From assembly GCA_902518475.1 (NCBI GenBank), contig CABYGI010000001.1, positions 186,001-250,000 of the forward strand: DNA of 64,000 nucleotides. The letters run 5' to 3'. The position numbers and the translations under genes are program-made. Of this stretch, positions 1 to 9,775 are shown in pieces (positions within the stretch are counted from its first letter, which is position 1; each line of letters opens with the position of its first letter). This DNA is from an uncultured Prochlorococcus sp. (GTDB lineage: Bacteria > Cyanobacteriota > Cyanobacteriia > PCC-6307 > Cyanobiaceae). The notes beneath the pieces were generated by a model that was given only the letters and a program-made list of their open reading frames with translations, was not told the DNA's origin and searched no databases.

Positions 1-614
1 TAATTAATTGTCAAGGATTAGGATACGAAATACAAATACTTGAAACCTTTTTTCTTAAATTAAATACAAGTCAGATATCTAATAAAAACATCACTCTTTG
101 GATAAAACAAATTAAGAAAGAAGATTCAGATTTGTTATTTGGCTTTACATCAAAAGAACAAAAGGATTTCTTTATTGAAATTTTAAGTATTAGAGGTGTT
201 GGATCTCAAATTGGTATGGGGATGTTAAATAAATTTTCCATTACTGAAGTTATCCAGGCTATAAAAACGCAAAACAAAAAATTAATTTGTTCTGTCCCTG
301 GTATAGGTCAAAAAATGAGTGAAAGATTAATTTTAGAATTAAAAAGTAAATTTAAAAGTGAAATTCTATTTGAAAAAGAAAAAAGCAAAGATGAATTAGA
401 GATTAAGGATCCTGAAATCATTAAAATGATTCAGGACGTTCAGTTAACCCTTCAATCATTAAATTACAAAGATAAAGAAATAAAACCTATCATGCCAATT
501 CTTTTTAAAGAGGTGGATCTCCTTTCTAAAAAAGAAAATAATTTATCATTTGAAAATTTATTGAAAATAGCTATGAATTATTTAGATAATGTTAGTAGTA
601 ATATCGTTAGATGA
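1..614 (+). CDS. ruvA: Holliday junction DNA helicase subunit RuvA (5' partial)
   Basis: The reading frame is open from the left edge, so the start lies outside the window. RuvA tetramers bind four-way Holliday junctions and load the RuvB motor for branch migration during recombinational repair. The frame begins inside the N-terminal OB-fold (LINCQGLGYEIQIL-like). It continues into the tandem helix-hairpin-helix region, where 'SIRGVGSQIGMGML' and 'SVPGIGQKMSERLILELKSK' are the two recognisable HhH motifs. It ends with the flexible linker and the RuvB-contacting C-terminal three-helix domain. A TTG at 132 opens an internal frame, but similarity upstream shows it is not the start. The rpsO gene follows after about 30 bp. 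Confidence 0.93.
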   Translation, partial: INCQGLGYEIQILETFFLKLNTSQISNKNITLWIKQIKKEDSDLLFGFTSKEQKDFFIEILSIRGVGSQIGMGMLNKFSITEVIQAIKTQNKKLICSVPGIGQKMSERLILELKSKFKSEILFEKEKSKDELEIKDPEIIKMIQDVQLTLQSLNYKDKEIKPIMPILFKEVDLLSKKENNLSFENLLKIAMNYLDNVSSNIVR

Positions 615-646
615 CGTAGTATCATATAGTTAAAGGAAATAAATTT

Positions 647-916
647 ATGTCATTAGATACAGCCGAAAAACAAAAGCTGATTGAAACTCATCAAGTGCAT
701 CCAACTGATACAGGATCCGTTGAAGTACAAGTGGCAATGCTCTCAAAAAGGATATCGAAATTAAGTGACCACCTTCAAGGAAATATTCATGATTTCGCTT
801 CAAGGCAAGGACTTTTAAAAATGATTGGTAAAAGGAAAAGATTACTATCTTACATTAAAGACAAAAACGTTAATAAGTATCAGGATTTAGTTAAGAAAAT
901 TGGAATCAGAGGATGA
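647..916 (+). CDS. rpsO: 30S ribosomal protein S15
   Basis: S15 is a primary 16S rRNA-binding protein that nucleates assembly of the 30S platform with S6 and S18. At 89 residues it has the usual family length. It carries the conserved core '[19 protein letters not shown]', then '[19 protein letters not shown]' and '[13 protein letters not shown]', the rRNA-contacting helices. A purine-rich ribosome binding site (aaagga) sits about 9 bp before the ATG. It lies between ruvA and a PAM68-like gene in the same direction with short gaps. Confidence 0.98.
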   Translation: MSLDTAEKQKLIETHQVHPTDTGSVEVQVAMLSKRISKLSDHLQGNIHDFASRQGLLKMIGKRKRLLSYIKDKNVNKYQDLVKKIGIRG

Positions 917-925
917 TTTCCCTTA

Positions 926-1375
926 ATGAAAAAGAAGCAATCCAAAAAAAAGACACAAAATAAAAAGAAAAAAAATATTCCTGAGAAATCTGCTTTTACT
1001 AGCTTAGAAAAAACACCTAATAAAGTAATTACACAAAAGCGATCATCAACGGGGATACCTAAATATGTTGCTGATAGAATGGCAAGAAGAATATTTTTTA
1101 CAGCTGGAATACCGACAATACTAGGAATGTCGGTTTTTGTTGTTAGCTACATTATTGTTACAAGAAATATTGCTGAAATACCTCCTTCATCAACAATTGC
1201 AATTTCAGCTTTGTTTTTCTTATTAGGTTTAGCAGGTTTAAGTTTTGGAATATTATCAGCTAGTTGGGATAGGGAGCCTGGGTCATTTTTCGGTATTGAA
1301 AATATTCCCATGAATATACAAAGAGCAAAAGCAGCCTTTAAACCTGCAACTCAAAATTATGATGAGAATGGTTAA
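926..1375 (+). CDS. PAM68-like membrane protein (DUF3464 family)
   Basis: Homologues of Arabidopsis PAM68 are thylakoid membrane proteins that help assemble photosystem II, notably the CP47 module; this is family knowledge. The 149-residue protein begins with a very Lys-rich, probably disordered tail (about residues 1-45). The conserved segment 'GIPKYVADRMARRIFF' follows, then two transmembrane helices (about 55-78 and 88-112). After these comes 'SWDREPGSFFGIENIPMNIQ', a hallmark of the family. It starts 9 bp after rpsO and is probably cotranscribed with it. Its end faces the end of dnaE, 1 bp away. Confidence 0.88.
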   Translation: MKKKQSKKKTQNKKKKNIPEKSAFTSLEKTPNKVITQKRSSTGIPKYVADRMARRIFFTAGIPTILGMSVFVVSYIIVTRNIAEIPPSSTIAISALFFLLGLAGLSFGILSASWDREPGSFFGIENIPMNIQRAKAAFKPATQNYDENG

Positions 1376-1376
1376 T

Positions 1377-4300
1377 CTAAGAAACTAAAGATTTCAAATT
1401 AACTCGGAATGATTTGTCTTCTAATAATTTGCATGCTCCTTTAATATCACCTATACAAAATTGTTCCCCAAATTTAACATAGGTAACATTATTTTTATTT
1501 CTTACTGCTGCTAAAACTGGAATCTTGATTCCACATCTACCTTTATCTGGTTTAAATTTAATTAAACAGTCTCTCAAAGTATTTTGTACTCTTACATCTG
1601 AGGCTTGTGAGCTTTCAAGATTAATAATAAGCAATTTAAGATTATCTATTTCTCTACAATCATCAATAATTAATTGAGTCTTATCACTTTTCTTATCTAT
1701 TGTTCCCCACACTAATAATCTAGTATCAGTCAATAGAAATTCTGATAATCTGACATAGGTTTTTGGGAAAACTATTGCTTCGCAACTTCCAGAAAGATCT
1801 TCTAGCTGAACTATAGCCATCCTATCTCCTTTTCTCGTTGTGATTTGCTTCAAATCAGGGATCATTCCAACTAAAGAGACTTTGGTTCTATCTTTTGTTT
1901 CTTCTAACTGAGATATGCTTATGGGTGATATAAGTTTTGCTGGCTTAGTTAAATGCTTTAGAGGATGATCAGATAAATAAAAGCCTAATAGCTGCTTCTC
2001 CAACCTTAACTTCTCAATAAGGGAATAATCTTCAACCTTAGCTAATTGAGAATCTGAAAAAGCAATATTAGTAAATTCTTCTTTAGAGTCAAATAAATTC
2101 CCTTGTCCAGATAATCTATCACGATTTCGTGAAGAGGCCCACTCTATAACATGTTCAAGATCTGACAATAACTGAGCCCTATTATTATCATTTGAAAACT
2201 CATCTAATGCTCCACAATGAATAAGAGATTCAATACTTCTTTTGTTAAGAACATTTGAAGGCAAACGGTCACATAAATCAGATAATGACTTAAAGATTCC
2301 AAGGCGATTTCGGTTCTCAATTATATTTTTTATTGCAGAATCTCCTAAATTCTTAATTGCAGATAGTCCGAATAAAATCTGATTCTTCTTAATAGTAAAA
2401 TCAACCCCAGAAAAATTTATGCTAGGTGAAATAACTTCTATTCCCATTGAATAACAGTTAGAAATATATCTTTGCATCTTATCGCTAGAGCCAGAATTTA
2501 CACTTAAAAGAGCAGCCATGTAAGCGACAGGAAAATGGGCTTTTAAAAATGCAGTTTGATAAGTTACAGCTCCATAAGCAGTTGAGTGACTTTTGTTAAA
2601 ACAATATTCTGCGAATAAAACCATTTGGTCAAAAAGATCATTTGCTAATTTTTCATTTACACCTTTATTCATAGAACCTTCTACAAAGATATTCCTATGC
2701 TTTACCATTTCAGATACTTTCTTTTTACCCATTGCTCTTCGAAGTAAATCAGCATCACCTAAAGAATAACCAGCTAGATCTTGAGCAATTTTCATTATTT
2801 GTTCTTGGTAAACCATAATTCCATAGGTTTCAGTAAGAATTGACTTAATAAAAGGATGAGGGAAATCAACCTTTTCGTTACCATTTTTTCGATTTATGAA
2901 TTTAGGTATAAGACCTGCATCAAGAGGACCAGGTCTATAAAGAGCAAGTATGGACGAAATATCCTCTAGAGAATTTGGTTTAAAATCCTTAACGACCTGT
3001 TTCATACCTGAAGATTCAAGTTGAAAAATACCTTCAAGATCTCCTCTCCCAATAAGCTCAAAGGTTTTACAATCATCCTGAGGTAATTCATCAATATTTA
3101 TTTTCTTTCCAGTAGATTGATTAATAAGAGAAACTGTCTTTTCAATCATAGTGAGATTTTTAAGACCCAAGAAATCCATTTTCAATAATCCAAGTGATTC
3201 GATATCATCCATAGAATATTGAGTGATTATTTGTCCTTCATTATTTCTTTGAAGAGGTACAAGTTCATCAAGAGGATCTGATGCGATAACAACTCCAGCA
3301 GCATGAACTCCATATGTTTTATTTGTTCCTTCAATTCTTAAAGCCAAATCAATCCATTTTTTCACCCTATTATCATTAATATATTTGTCTCTAAATTCTT
3401 GGCTAGGAGAATTCTCATCAATCATTTCATTTAATTTATAAGGTTTACCTCTTACAACTGGTATCAACTTCGCCAATTTATCCGCCTCTCCATATGGTAT
3501 GTCTAGAACCCTTGCAACATCTTTTAAAACCGCCTTAGAAGTCATTTTATTAAAAGTAATAATTTGCGCAACTTTATCCTCTCCATATCGATTAGTAACA
3601 TAATCAATAACTTCATTTCTTCTATCAATACAAAAGTCAGTATCAATATCTGGCATAGACTTTCTTGCAGGATTTAAAAATCTTTCAAACAATAATCCAT
3701 GTTCAACAGGATCAATATTTGTAATTTGAAGAGCATAAGCTACTAGTGAACCTGCAGCAGAACCTCTACCTGGTCCTACTGGGATAGAATTATCCCTAGC
3801 AAATTTGATATAGTCCCAAACAACCAAAAAATAATCAGGGAAACCCATATCTTTTATAATTTTTAATTCAGAAGATAGTCTTTTTTTATAGTTCTCATCA
3901 ACATCTTTATAATTATTTTTTTTAAGTCTTTTTAAAAGACCTTTTTTAGATAATTCTGTTAAGAATAAAAATGAATCTGTATCTTCTTCAAGAGGGAATT
4001 TTGGCATTCTATAATCACCAAATAAATCATATAATTCAACTTTTTGAGAAATTTCAACTGTATTGTTTACAGCCTCATTAATTGATTCATAATCAATATG
4101 ATCTTTAAATAGCTCAAGCATTTCATTTTCACTTTTAATATATTCTGTTCCGGTATATCTCAATCTTTTTTCATCACTTATTAGTTTTCCTGTTAATACA
4201 CAAAGCAAAGCATCATGTGCTTCAACATCCTTATTTGATAAATAGTGAGCGTCATTAGTAGCGATGACTTTTATTTGGTGCTTCTTCCCAATTTTTATTA

Positions 4301-4874
4301 ACTCAACGTTCACAATTCTATCCTCTAAAGAGCCGTGATCTTGAATTTCTAGATAAAAGTCATCTGCAAATAATTTTTTATACCAAAGAGCTATCTCCTC
4401 TGCTACGTCTAATCTATCTTTTAATATTGCCTGAGGAATCTCTCCACCAAGGCAAGCTGTAGAAACTATAAGACCATCACTATATTTAACTAAAAGAGAT
4501 TTATCAATGCATGGTCTGGAAAAAATTCCTCGACCTCTCATACCATTTAGGTGACTAATAGTTGTTAACTTTACTAAATTCTTATAACCAGTATAGTTTT
4601 TTGCTAAAACTACCAAATGATATCTTTTTTCTTTTTTTGGTTGAGGATCATCTATAGAACCATTAATAACGTACATTTCATTACCAATAATTGGTTTTAT
4701 ACCTTTCTTATTACAATTCTTGAGCAAATCAAGAACACCATACATAACCCCATGATCAGTAAGAGCTATAGATTCCATTCCAAGATCACAGGCCCTATCA
4801 ACAATTTTTGATATTTGACTGGCTCCATCAAGTAAGCTGTAGTCACTATGATTATGAAGTGAAACGAAACCCAT
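1377..4874 (-). CDS. dnaE: DNA polymerase III alpha subunit (undivided, intein-free)
   Basis: This is the catalytic subunit of the replicative polymerase, about 1165 residues. It starts with the PHP domain ('SLHNHSDYSLLDG'). The C-family polymerase core follows, with the catalytic Asp motif 'PDIDTDFC' and a 'GPGRGSAAGSLVAYAL' loop. After that come the HhH and OB-fold region ('VSLVGMIPDLKQI') and a short C-terminal tail. The ATG at 4874 is preferred over the TTG two codons upstream because DnaE proteins begin M-x-FV-x-LH-x-H. In many cyanobacteria dnaE is split into two loci joined by a trans-splicing intein. Here the insertion point (AEY/CFNKSHS, near 2603/2604) is uninterrupted. Confidence 0.97.
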   Translation of the reverse strand: MGFVSLHNHSDYSLLDGASQISKIVDRACDLGMESIALTDHGVMYGVLDLLKNCNKKGIKPIIGNEMYVINGSIDDPQPKKEKRYHLVVLAKNYTGYKNLVKLTTISHLNGMRGRGIFSRPCIDKSLLVKYSDGLIVSTACLGGEIPQAILKDRLDVAEEIALWYKKLFADDFYLEIQDHGSLEDRIVNVELIKIGKKHQIKVIATNDAHYLSNKDVEAHDALLCVLTGKLISDEKRLRYTGTEYIKSENEMLELFKDHIDYESINEAVNNTVEISQKVELYDLFGDYRMPKFPLEEDTDSFLFLTELSKKGLLKRLKKNNYKDVDENYKKRLSSELKIIKDMGFPDYFLVVWDYIKFARDNSIPVGPGRGSAAGSLVAYALQITNIDPVEHGLLFERFLNPARKSMPDIDTDFCIDRRNEVIDYVTNRYGEDKVAQIITFNKMTSKAVLKDVARVLDIPYGEADKLAKLIPVVRGKPYKLNEMIDENSPSQEFRDKYINDNRVKKWIDLALRIEGTNKTYGVHAAGVVIASDPLDELVPLQRNNEGQIITQYSMDDIESLGLLKMDFLGLKNLTMIEKTVSLINQSTGKKINIDELPQDDCKTFELIGRGDLEGIFQLESSGMKQVVKDFKPNSLEDISSILALYRPGPLDAGLIPKFINRKNGNEKVDFPHPFIKSILTETYGIMVYQEQIMKIAQDLAGYSLGDADLLRRAMGKKKVSEMVKHRNIFVEGSMNKGVNEKLANDLFDQMVLFAEYCFNKSHSTAYGAVTYQTAFLKAHFPVAYMAALLSVNSGSSDKMQRYISNCYSMGIEVISPSINFSGVDFTIKKNQILFGLSAIKNLGDSAIKNIIENRNRLGIFKSLSDLCDRLPSNVLNKRSIESLIHCGALDEFSNDNNRAQLLSDLEHVIEWASSRNRDRLSGQGNLFDSKEEFTNIAFSDSQLAKVEDYSLIEKLRLEKQLLGFYLSDHPLKHLTKPAKLISPISISQLEETKDRTKVSLVGMIPDLKQITTRKGDRMAIVQLEDLSGSCEAIVFPKTYVRLSEFLLTDTRLLVWGTIDKKSDKTQLIIDDCREIDNLKLLIINLESSQASDVRVQNTLRDCLIKFKPDKGRCGIKIPVLAAVRNKNNVTYVKFGEQFCIGDIKGACKLLEDKSFRVNLKSLVS

Positions 4875-4959
4875 ATTCAAATAATTTTATATTTATAAGA
4901 TAGTGAAAATTTGTAAAAGATCTATACTTTGTGATTACAAATTAATTATTAATACAAAT

Positions 4960-6408
4960 TTAGAATTCAGGTCTATTTTTAATTACCTGAGCATCAATTT
5001 CAAAAATATTTGCGGCATTCAATATTCTATCTTCTTCTAATACATTACCTATTAATTGCAATCCTATAGGTAAACCCTTAGTATCAAAACCACAAGGAAT
5101 ACTGATCGCTGGGAGCCCTGCTAAATTAACAGGGACTGTTAATAGGTCAGACAAATACATTGAAAGTGGATCATTTACAAAATCACCCTTCAAAAAAGCA
5201 GTAGTGGGACAAGTTGGAGTTAATAAAATATCTACTTTCTTAAAAGCATTATCAAAATCTTTTCTTATGAGTGTCCTAACTTTTTGCGCCTTCTTATAGT
5301 AAGCATCACTATATCCAGCTGACAGAGCATAAGTTCCTATTAAAATTCTTCTTTGAACTTCATCTCCAAAACCTTCAGCTCTACTTTTTGAAGTCATATC
5401 TATAAGATTTGAAGCTTCGTTCGATCTGTAGCCATATTTAACTCCATCATATCTAGCTAAATTTGCGGAGGCTTCAGATGGTGCAATAACATAATACGTC
5501 GCAATTCCATCGTTAAATCTAGGACATTCAACTTCGATAATTTCAGCTCCTAATGTTTTGAATCTATCAACTCCAGAAAGAACAGATTCCTTTACTTCTG
5601 GATTAAGGCCTTGGTGTTCAAAACATTCTTTAATGATCCCAATTTTTAAGCCTTTTATCGAATTATTTAAATCAGTCAAATAATTTGGGACGGGTTTATC
5701 AAGACATGTTGAATCAAAAGGATCTCTACCAGATATTGAATAAAGAATTTCAGCAGCATCCGAGACAGTATTTGTAATTGGGCCAATCTGATCAAGAGAG
5801 CTCGCAAATGCTACCAGGCCCCATCTGCTAACTCTGCCATAAGTAGGTTTAAGACCTACTACACCACAAAAAGAAGCTGGTTGCCTAATTGATCCTCCTG
5901 TATCAGAACCTATAGCCGCCGCACAAAAACCAGCGGCGACTGACGCAGCACTCCCGCCTGAACTTCCTCCTGGTACTCTGTTGATATCCCATGGATTTGA
6001 AGTGACACCAAATACAGAAGTTTCGGTTGAACTACCCATTGCGAATTCATCTAAATTTGTTTTTCCTAAACAAATTCCCCCTGAAGACCATAATTTACTT
6101 GACGCAGTAGATTCATAAGGTGCAACAAAGCTTTTAAGCATTTTACTTGCGCATGTTGTTAAAACTCCTTTAGTACAAATATTATCCTTTATTGCAATTG
6201 GCATACCTGCAAGAGGAGGAAGTTTTTCTTTATTTTGAATTAATTTATCTACATTCTCTGCTTGCGCAATTGCTTTAGCTTTTGTAGTACAAACAAATGA
6301 GTTAATTTCTGGATCTTTGTGATCAATTCTGGTAAAAATATCATTAACTAATTCCTTAACAGAAGCATTATTGCTAATAATTTCTTTTCTTAAAGAATTA
6401 AAATTCAT
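4960..6408 (-). CDS. gatA: Aspartyl/glutamyl-tRNA amidotransferase subunit A
   Basis: GatA hydrolyses glutamine and passes ammonia to GatB, which amidates Glu-tRNA(Gln), the route to Gln-tRNA in cyanobacteria. The 482-residue protein is full length for the family. The amidase-signature catalytic triad is visible: Lys74 ('[11 protein letters not shown]'), the cis-Ser 149 in '[17 protein letters not shown]', and the nucleophile Ser173 in '[16 protein letters not shown]'. The spacings of 75 and 24 residues match characterised GatA enzymes. It is transcribed away from dnaE's 5' end with an 85 bp gap. The partner gatB and gatC are not in the window. Confidence 0.97.
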   Translation of the reverse strand: MNFNSLRKEIISNNASVKELVNDIFTRIDHKDPEINSFVCTTKAKAIAQAENVDKLIQNKEKLPPLAGMPIAIKDNICTKGVLTTCASKMLKSFVAPYESTASSKLWSSGGICLGKTNLDEFAMGSSTETSVFGVTSNPWDINRVPGGSSGGSAASVAAGFCAAAIGSDTGGSIRQPASFCGVVGLKPTYGRVSRWGLVAFASSLDQIGPITNTVSDAAEILYSISGRDPFDSTCLDKPVPNYLTDLNNSIKGLKIGIIKECFEHQGLNPEVKESVLSGVDRFKTLGAEIIEVECPRFNDGIATYYVIAPSEASANLARYDGVKYGYRSNEASNLIDMTSKSRAEGFGDEVQRRILIGTYALSAGYSDAYYKKAQKVRTLIRKDFDNAFKKVDILLTPTCPTTAFLKGDFVNDPLSMYLSDLLTVPVNLAGLPAISIPCGFDTKGLPIGLQLIGNVLEEDRILNAANIFEIDAQVIKNRPEF

Positions 6409-6437
6409 TTTTTATTTGTTTTTTAAATTTGAACTTA

Positions 6438-6653
6438 TTAAACAGTTAGAGGTTCTTCTTTTTTGCAGCGAACCAAACTATGTTTAATATTTTTATAACC
6501 TTCATCAGAAAGATCTTTAATGAAAGAAGACATATTTACTTTTAAACTACGTTTCGTAATAAATGGGCCAAACCAGTAAGTTCCGCTGGGTTGATCTGTC
6601 TCGACTTTAGCCCACCAGGCTAATCCAAGTTTGTTTCCAAGATTTCTAATCAA
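6438..6653 (-). CDS. DUF1816 family small protein
   Basis: This is a 71-residue protein of a cyanobacterial family without a settled function. The family signature is clear: 'LGLAWWAKVETDQPSGTYWFGPFITKRS' in abbreviated form, that is AWW..V.T..P..TYWFGPF, followed by a conserved helix and 'SLVRCKKEEP'. Some DUF1816 proteins are distantly related to CpcD-type phycobilisome linker domains; that link is family knowledge and may not hold here. The start is a TTG, and no better upstream codon is visible. It is 29 bp upstream of gatA on the same strand. Confidence 0.75.
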   Translation of the reverse strand: MIRNLGNKLGLAWWAKVETDQPSGTYWFGPFITKRSLKVNMSSFIKDLSDEGYKNIKHSLVRCKKEEPLTV

Positions 6654-6799
6654 TTTAATTGGCCTATGAGACCATCAATTCTTGTTAAATTCTATACAAT
6701 TTTGTAGTAAAAATTCAATAAATATTTATTTATCATATAAATATATTGAAACAACAACATTTTAAAATTCTTTAATCTTAATAAGATCAACAATAAAAA

Positions 6800-7795
6800 T
6801 TATTTACTTGTCAAGTGAAATAGTGATATCGCGGCCGCCACAGAGGCATTTAAACTTGAAGTCTTACCAATAAGGGGAATGCTTAAAAGAAAATCGCATT
6901 TTTTTTGAGTAAGTAAAGAAATACCTTTATCTTCAGATCCGACTATAACAACCATTGGTGCTTTTTCTAAAAAGTTTGATAGGGATAATTGACCATCCCC
7001 AGACAAGCCAACAACAAGAAAACCTTTTTTCTTAAGCTCCTCAAGTGCTCTATTTAAGTTGACAACCCTACTTACTTGCAAATGTTCTAAAGCTCCTGCA
7101 GCCACTTTAGCGACTGTTCCAGTCAATCCAGCAGATCTTCTCTGTGGAATGATGATTCCCTTGCAACCAAATGCTTCAGCTGATCTTACAATCGCACCAA
7201 CGTTATGTGGATCAGTTATACCGTCTAATGCTAGTAATATAGGATTAGCACAGTTGTGTTTGGATAATTCGATTAAATTCTCTAGGGATATTGTTTTAGA
7301 GCATGCTAACTGCAATGCAACTCCTTGATGTGAAGCACCATAAGTCAATTGCGATAATCTATTCCATGAAACTTCTTCAATTAGGACTCCTTTTGATTTA
7401 AGTTCCTTGAGTGAAATATAGAATTTGTCAGAAGAAAAGATTTCTGAAGTACACCAAATTCTATTAATCGCTCTTTCACTACAAAGAGCCTCATAAACCG
7501 AATGTTTACCCCATATCCAATCATCAAAATTTTTCTGATTATTAAACTCCAGATGAGTATCATGATTCTTATTGGAAAATTCTGTATTAGATTTTAATAT
7601 TGGCTTTCTTCTTTTTAAAGATGAAAAAGATTTATTTTTATTTATATTTTCAACATTATGATTCTTAAAAGAATTTTTTAAAAATCTTTCATTTTGTTCT
7701 GAACGTTTACTATTTTTGCTATTGCCAAAATTTGAATTTCTTTTGAATTCTTTATTATTTTTTCCGGAAAAATTATTTTTAGAAAAGTTTTTCAT
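6800..7795 (-). CDS. TrmH/SpoU-family RNA 2'-O-methyltransferase (RlmB-like)
   Basis: This is a SPOUT-class methyltransferase that probably 2'-O-methylates a guanosine in 23S rRNA. The first 90 or so residues are a low-complexity Asn/Lys/Ser-rich extension. The substrate-binding domain then begins at 'WGKHSVYEALCS'. The three knotted-fold motifs follow in order: 'LALDGITDPHNVGAIVRSAE', 'MVVIVGSEDKGIS' and 'IPLIGKTSSLNASVAAAISL'. The 331-residue length is due to the extension. It lies 4 bp downstream of the mini-RNase III gene, a pairing often seen in bacteria. The exact target nucleotide cannot be read from sequence. Confidence 0.9.
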   Translation of the reverse strand: MKNFSKNNFSGKNNKEFKRNSNFGNSKNSKRSEQNERFLKNSFKNHNVENINKNKSFSSLKRRKPILKSNTEFSNKNHDTHLEFNNQKNFDDWIWGKHSVYEALCSERAINRIWCTSEIFSSDKFYISLKELKSKGVLIEEVSWNRLSQLTYGASHQGVALQLACSKTISLENLIELSKHNCANPILLALDGITDPHNVGAIVRSAEAFGCKGIIIPQRRSAGLTGTVAKVAAGALEHLQVSRVVNLNRALEELKKKGFLVVGLSGDGQLSLSNFLEKAPMVVIVGSEDKGISLLTQKKCDFLLSIPLIGKTSSLNASVAAAISLFHLTSK

Positions 7796-7799
7796 AAGT

Positions 7800-8198
7800 T
7801 CAATTGATTTTTAATTCTAAATATTCAAAAATTGTTGATAATCTTTGAGGATCCTTTAAAAATAGCCAGCCAATGAGAGTTTCAAAACCTGTTGCTCTGG
7901 AGTAGATAGTAGGGTCTGCAGACTTTGGATATCTCTTTATTTTATTTCTAGCACGCCTAATTAAATCTATTTCATTTGTATTTAATAAATGTTCAATTTG
8001 ACTTAATGATTTTGATTGTGATTTGGCTTTTACTTCATTTACTACAGATAAATGGAGATCTTTGGATTTCAAGGGGAAATGTACATGTCTAAGTCTTTGA
8101 TGAAGCTCCCATACCGAATCTCCAAGCCAAGCAAGTTGAATAACTCCTATATCCTCAGGAGATCCATATGGAATCAAGTTTTGAATCCAATAATTCAA
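7800..8198 (-). CDS. mrnC: Mini-ribonuclease III
   Basis: A stand-alone RNase III catalytic domain without the double-stranded RNA binding domain. In Bacillus the enzyme matures the ends of 23S rRNA. The 132-residue protein carries 'LAWLGDSVWELHQRLRH', with the acidic Asp of the active site, and 'IKRYPKSADPTIYSRATGFE' leading to 'LIGWLFL'. The start is a TTG overlapping the stop of the STAS gene by 4 bp, which suggests translational coupling. The rRNA methyltransferase follows directly, giving a small rRNA maturation operon. Confidence 0.88.
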   Translation of the reverse strand: MNYWIQNLIPYGSPEDIGVIQLAWLGDSVWELHQRLRHVHFPLKSKDLHLSVVNEVKAKSQSKSLSQIEHLLNTNEIDLIRRARNKIKRYPKSADPTIYSRATGFETLIGWLFLKDPQRLSTIFEYLELKIN

Positions 8199-8563
8199 TT
8201 TCCTATATCACTTAATGCATCTTCAAGGCATGACTTCAAGTTAAGAAAATCCCCTAAACGAACAAGTTTAATTGTTTGGGCTACTCTAGAATTCCCAACG
8301 ACAGAGAAAGCAAGTTTCGACTTTTTGCATTCTTTAGCAGTCTGAACAAGAGCTCCAAGGCCAGAGGAATCTAAAAAATCTATTTTTGTAAGATCAATTA
8401 CGAATGGAAATTCATTTTTTAAATTATTAGTAACAAAAGTCTTAAATTGTTTTTCTGAAAAAGCATCAAGTTGACCTTTAAAAGTAAAAACAATAATGTT
8501 TGTTTTAAACTCAATGTTTCCTCTTAAGGAAACAGTTAACTTCTGGAAATCCTCTATGACCAA
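8195..8563 (-). CDS. STAS-domain anti-anti-sigma-factor-like protein
   Basis: A 122-residue single-domain protein. The STAS fold is indicated by 'FTFKGQLDAFSEKQF' and the diagnostic loop 'VIDLTKIDFLDSSGLGALVQ'. In that loop Ser66/Ser67 is the position phosphorylated by partner kinases in SpoIIAA/RsbV proteins. Such proteins work in partner-switching regulation, and no partner kinase or phosphatase gene is in the window. The frame opens with TTG just after a GGAGG, so the true start may be a few codons off. It lies between carA and the mini-RNase III gene, transcribed with the latter. Confidence 0.85.
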   Translation of the reverse strand: MVIEDFQKLTVSLRGNIEFKTNIIVFTFKGQLDAFSEKQFKTFVTNNLKNEFPFVIDLTKIDFLDSSGLGALVQTAKECKKSKLAFSVVGNSRVAQTIKLVRLGDFLNLKSCLEDALSDIGN

Positions 8564-8621
8564 TTACCTCCAAAAAATTAATATATCAAATGTAATTATC
8601 AAATCAAAAGAAATCAATATG

Positions 8622-9761
8622 TCAACATCTTTCTAACATTAGAGAAACAAATTTTTTAAATAAATAATCTGAATCATGTGGACCAGGCCCTGCTTCAGGA
8701 TGATATTGCACACTAAATATTGGCTTATCATTAACTTCTAGACCAGCTACAGTATTATCGTTAAGATTGTAGTGGGTTATTCTGACTAATGCCTTTGAGA
8801 GAGAATTTGGATCAATAGCAAATCCATGATTCTGACTCGTTATCTCAATTTTATTATTTTTACCACATGGGTGATTTAAACCACGATGACCAAAAGGTAA
8901 TTTATAAGTTGAACCTCCTAATGCTAATCCAAATATTTGATGGCCAAGGCAAATGCCAAACATTGGAATTTTGCCGAATTCAATAAGTGATTTTGCTAAG
9001 TCTATACCTTCAGAAACAGAAGAAGGATCCCCTGGTCCATTTGAGAAGAAAATACCATTTGGCTTGTGAGATAGAACATCTTTTAAAGAAGATCGAGAGG
9101 GCAAAACCAAAACTTCACAACCATGAGATACAAGTCTATTTAGAATTGAGTTTTTAATTCCAAAATCAATTGCTATTACTTTCAATTTTTTAGACGATTC
9201 AGCATATCTTTTTCTTAAATCAAAAATTGTTTTTGAATGACTTTTCCATAAATATTGTTGCTTTGTTGAGACTTCTTTCGATAAGTTTAATCCTTCCATA
9301 ATTGGCATATCATGAATTATCTCTAAACAACTTTCTACAGTTTTATCTTCAGAAGTAATAACTCCATTCATAGAGCCATTAGCTCTTAAAATTTTAACAA
9401 GAGCTCTTGTATCGATTCCGTGAAGACCTGTTATGTTTTTCTCAACTAACCATTGATTAAAATTATTTTTAGATCTCCAATTGCTGTTGTTAGATGAAAA
9501 ATTTCTAACAATTATCCCTTTAACATTAATATTAGATTCTGAATCTTCAAAATTAATGCCAGTATTTCCAATCTCTGGATAAGTAAAAGTTAATATCTGT
9601 CCGTAATAACTTGGATCTGTAATGACTTCTTGATACCCCGTCATTCCTGTATTAAAAACAATTTCGCCAATAGCTGTACCAGATGCACCAAAATAAAATC
9701 CAGGAAATACTATTCCATTACTTAATACTAATTTCGCGTTTTTCTTATATGGATTAATCAT
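8622..9761 (-). CDS. carA: Carbamoyl-phosphate synthase small (glutaminase) subunit
   Basis: CarA hydrolyses glutamine and channels ammonia to CarB, making carbamoyl phosphate for arginine and pyrimidine synthesis. The N-terminal CPSase small-subunit domain ('SGTAIGEIVFNTGMTGYQEV') is followed by a class I glutamine amidotransferase domain. The nucleophile Cys is in 'FGICLGHQIFGLALGG' (residue 271 from the chosen start), and the His/Glu pair is in 'VQYHPEAGPGPHDS' (354 and 356). The ATG at 9761 is preferred to a TTG one codon upstream. trpD lies 14 bp upstream in the same direction. carB is not in the window. Confidence 0.97.
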   Translation of the reverse strand: MINPYKKNAKLVLSNGIVFPGFYFGASGTAIGEIVFNTGMTGYQEVITDPSYYGQILTFTYPEIGNTGINFEDSESNINVKGIIVRNFSSNNSNWRSKNNFNQWLVEKNITGLHGIDTRALVKILRANGSMNGVITSEDKTVESCLEIIHDMPIMEGLNLSKEVSTKQQYLWKSHSKTIFDLRKRYAESSKKLKVIAIDFGIKNSILNRLVSHGCEVLVLPSRSSLKDVLSHKPNGIFFSNGPGDPSSVSEGIDLAKSLIEFGKIPMFGICLGHQIFGLALGGSTYKLPFGHRGLNHPCGKNNKIEITSQNHGFAIDPNSLSKALVRITHYNLNDNTVAGLEVNDKPIFSVQYHPEAGPGPHDSDYLFKKFVSLMLERC

Positions 9762-9775
9762 CAATTTGAAAATAA

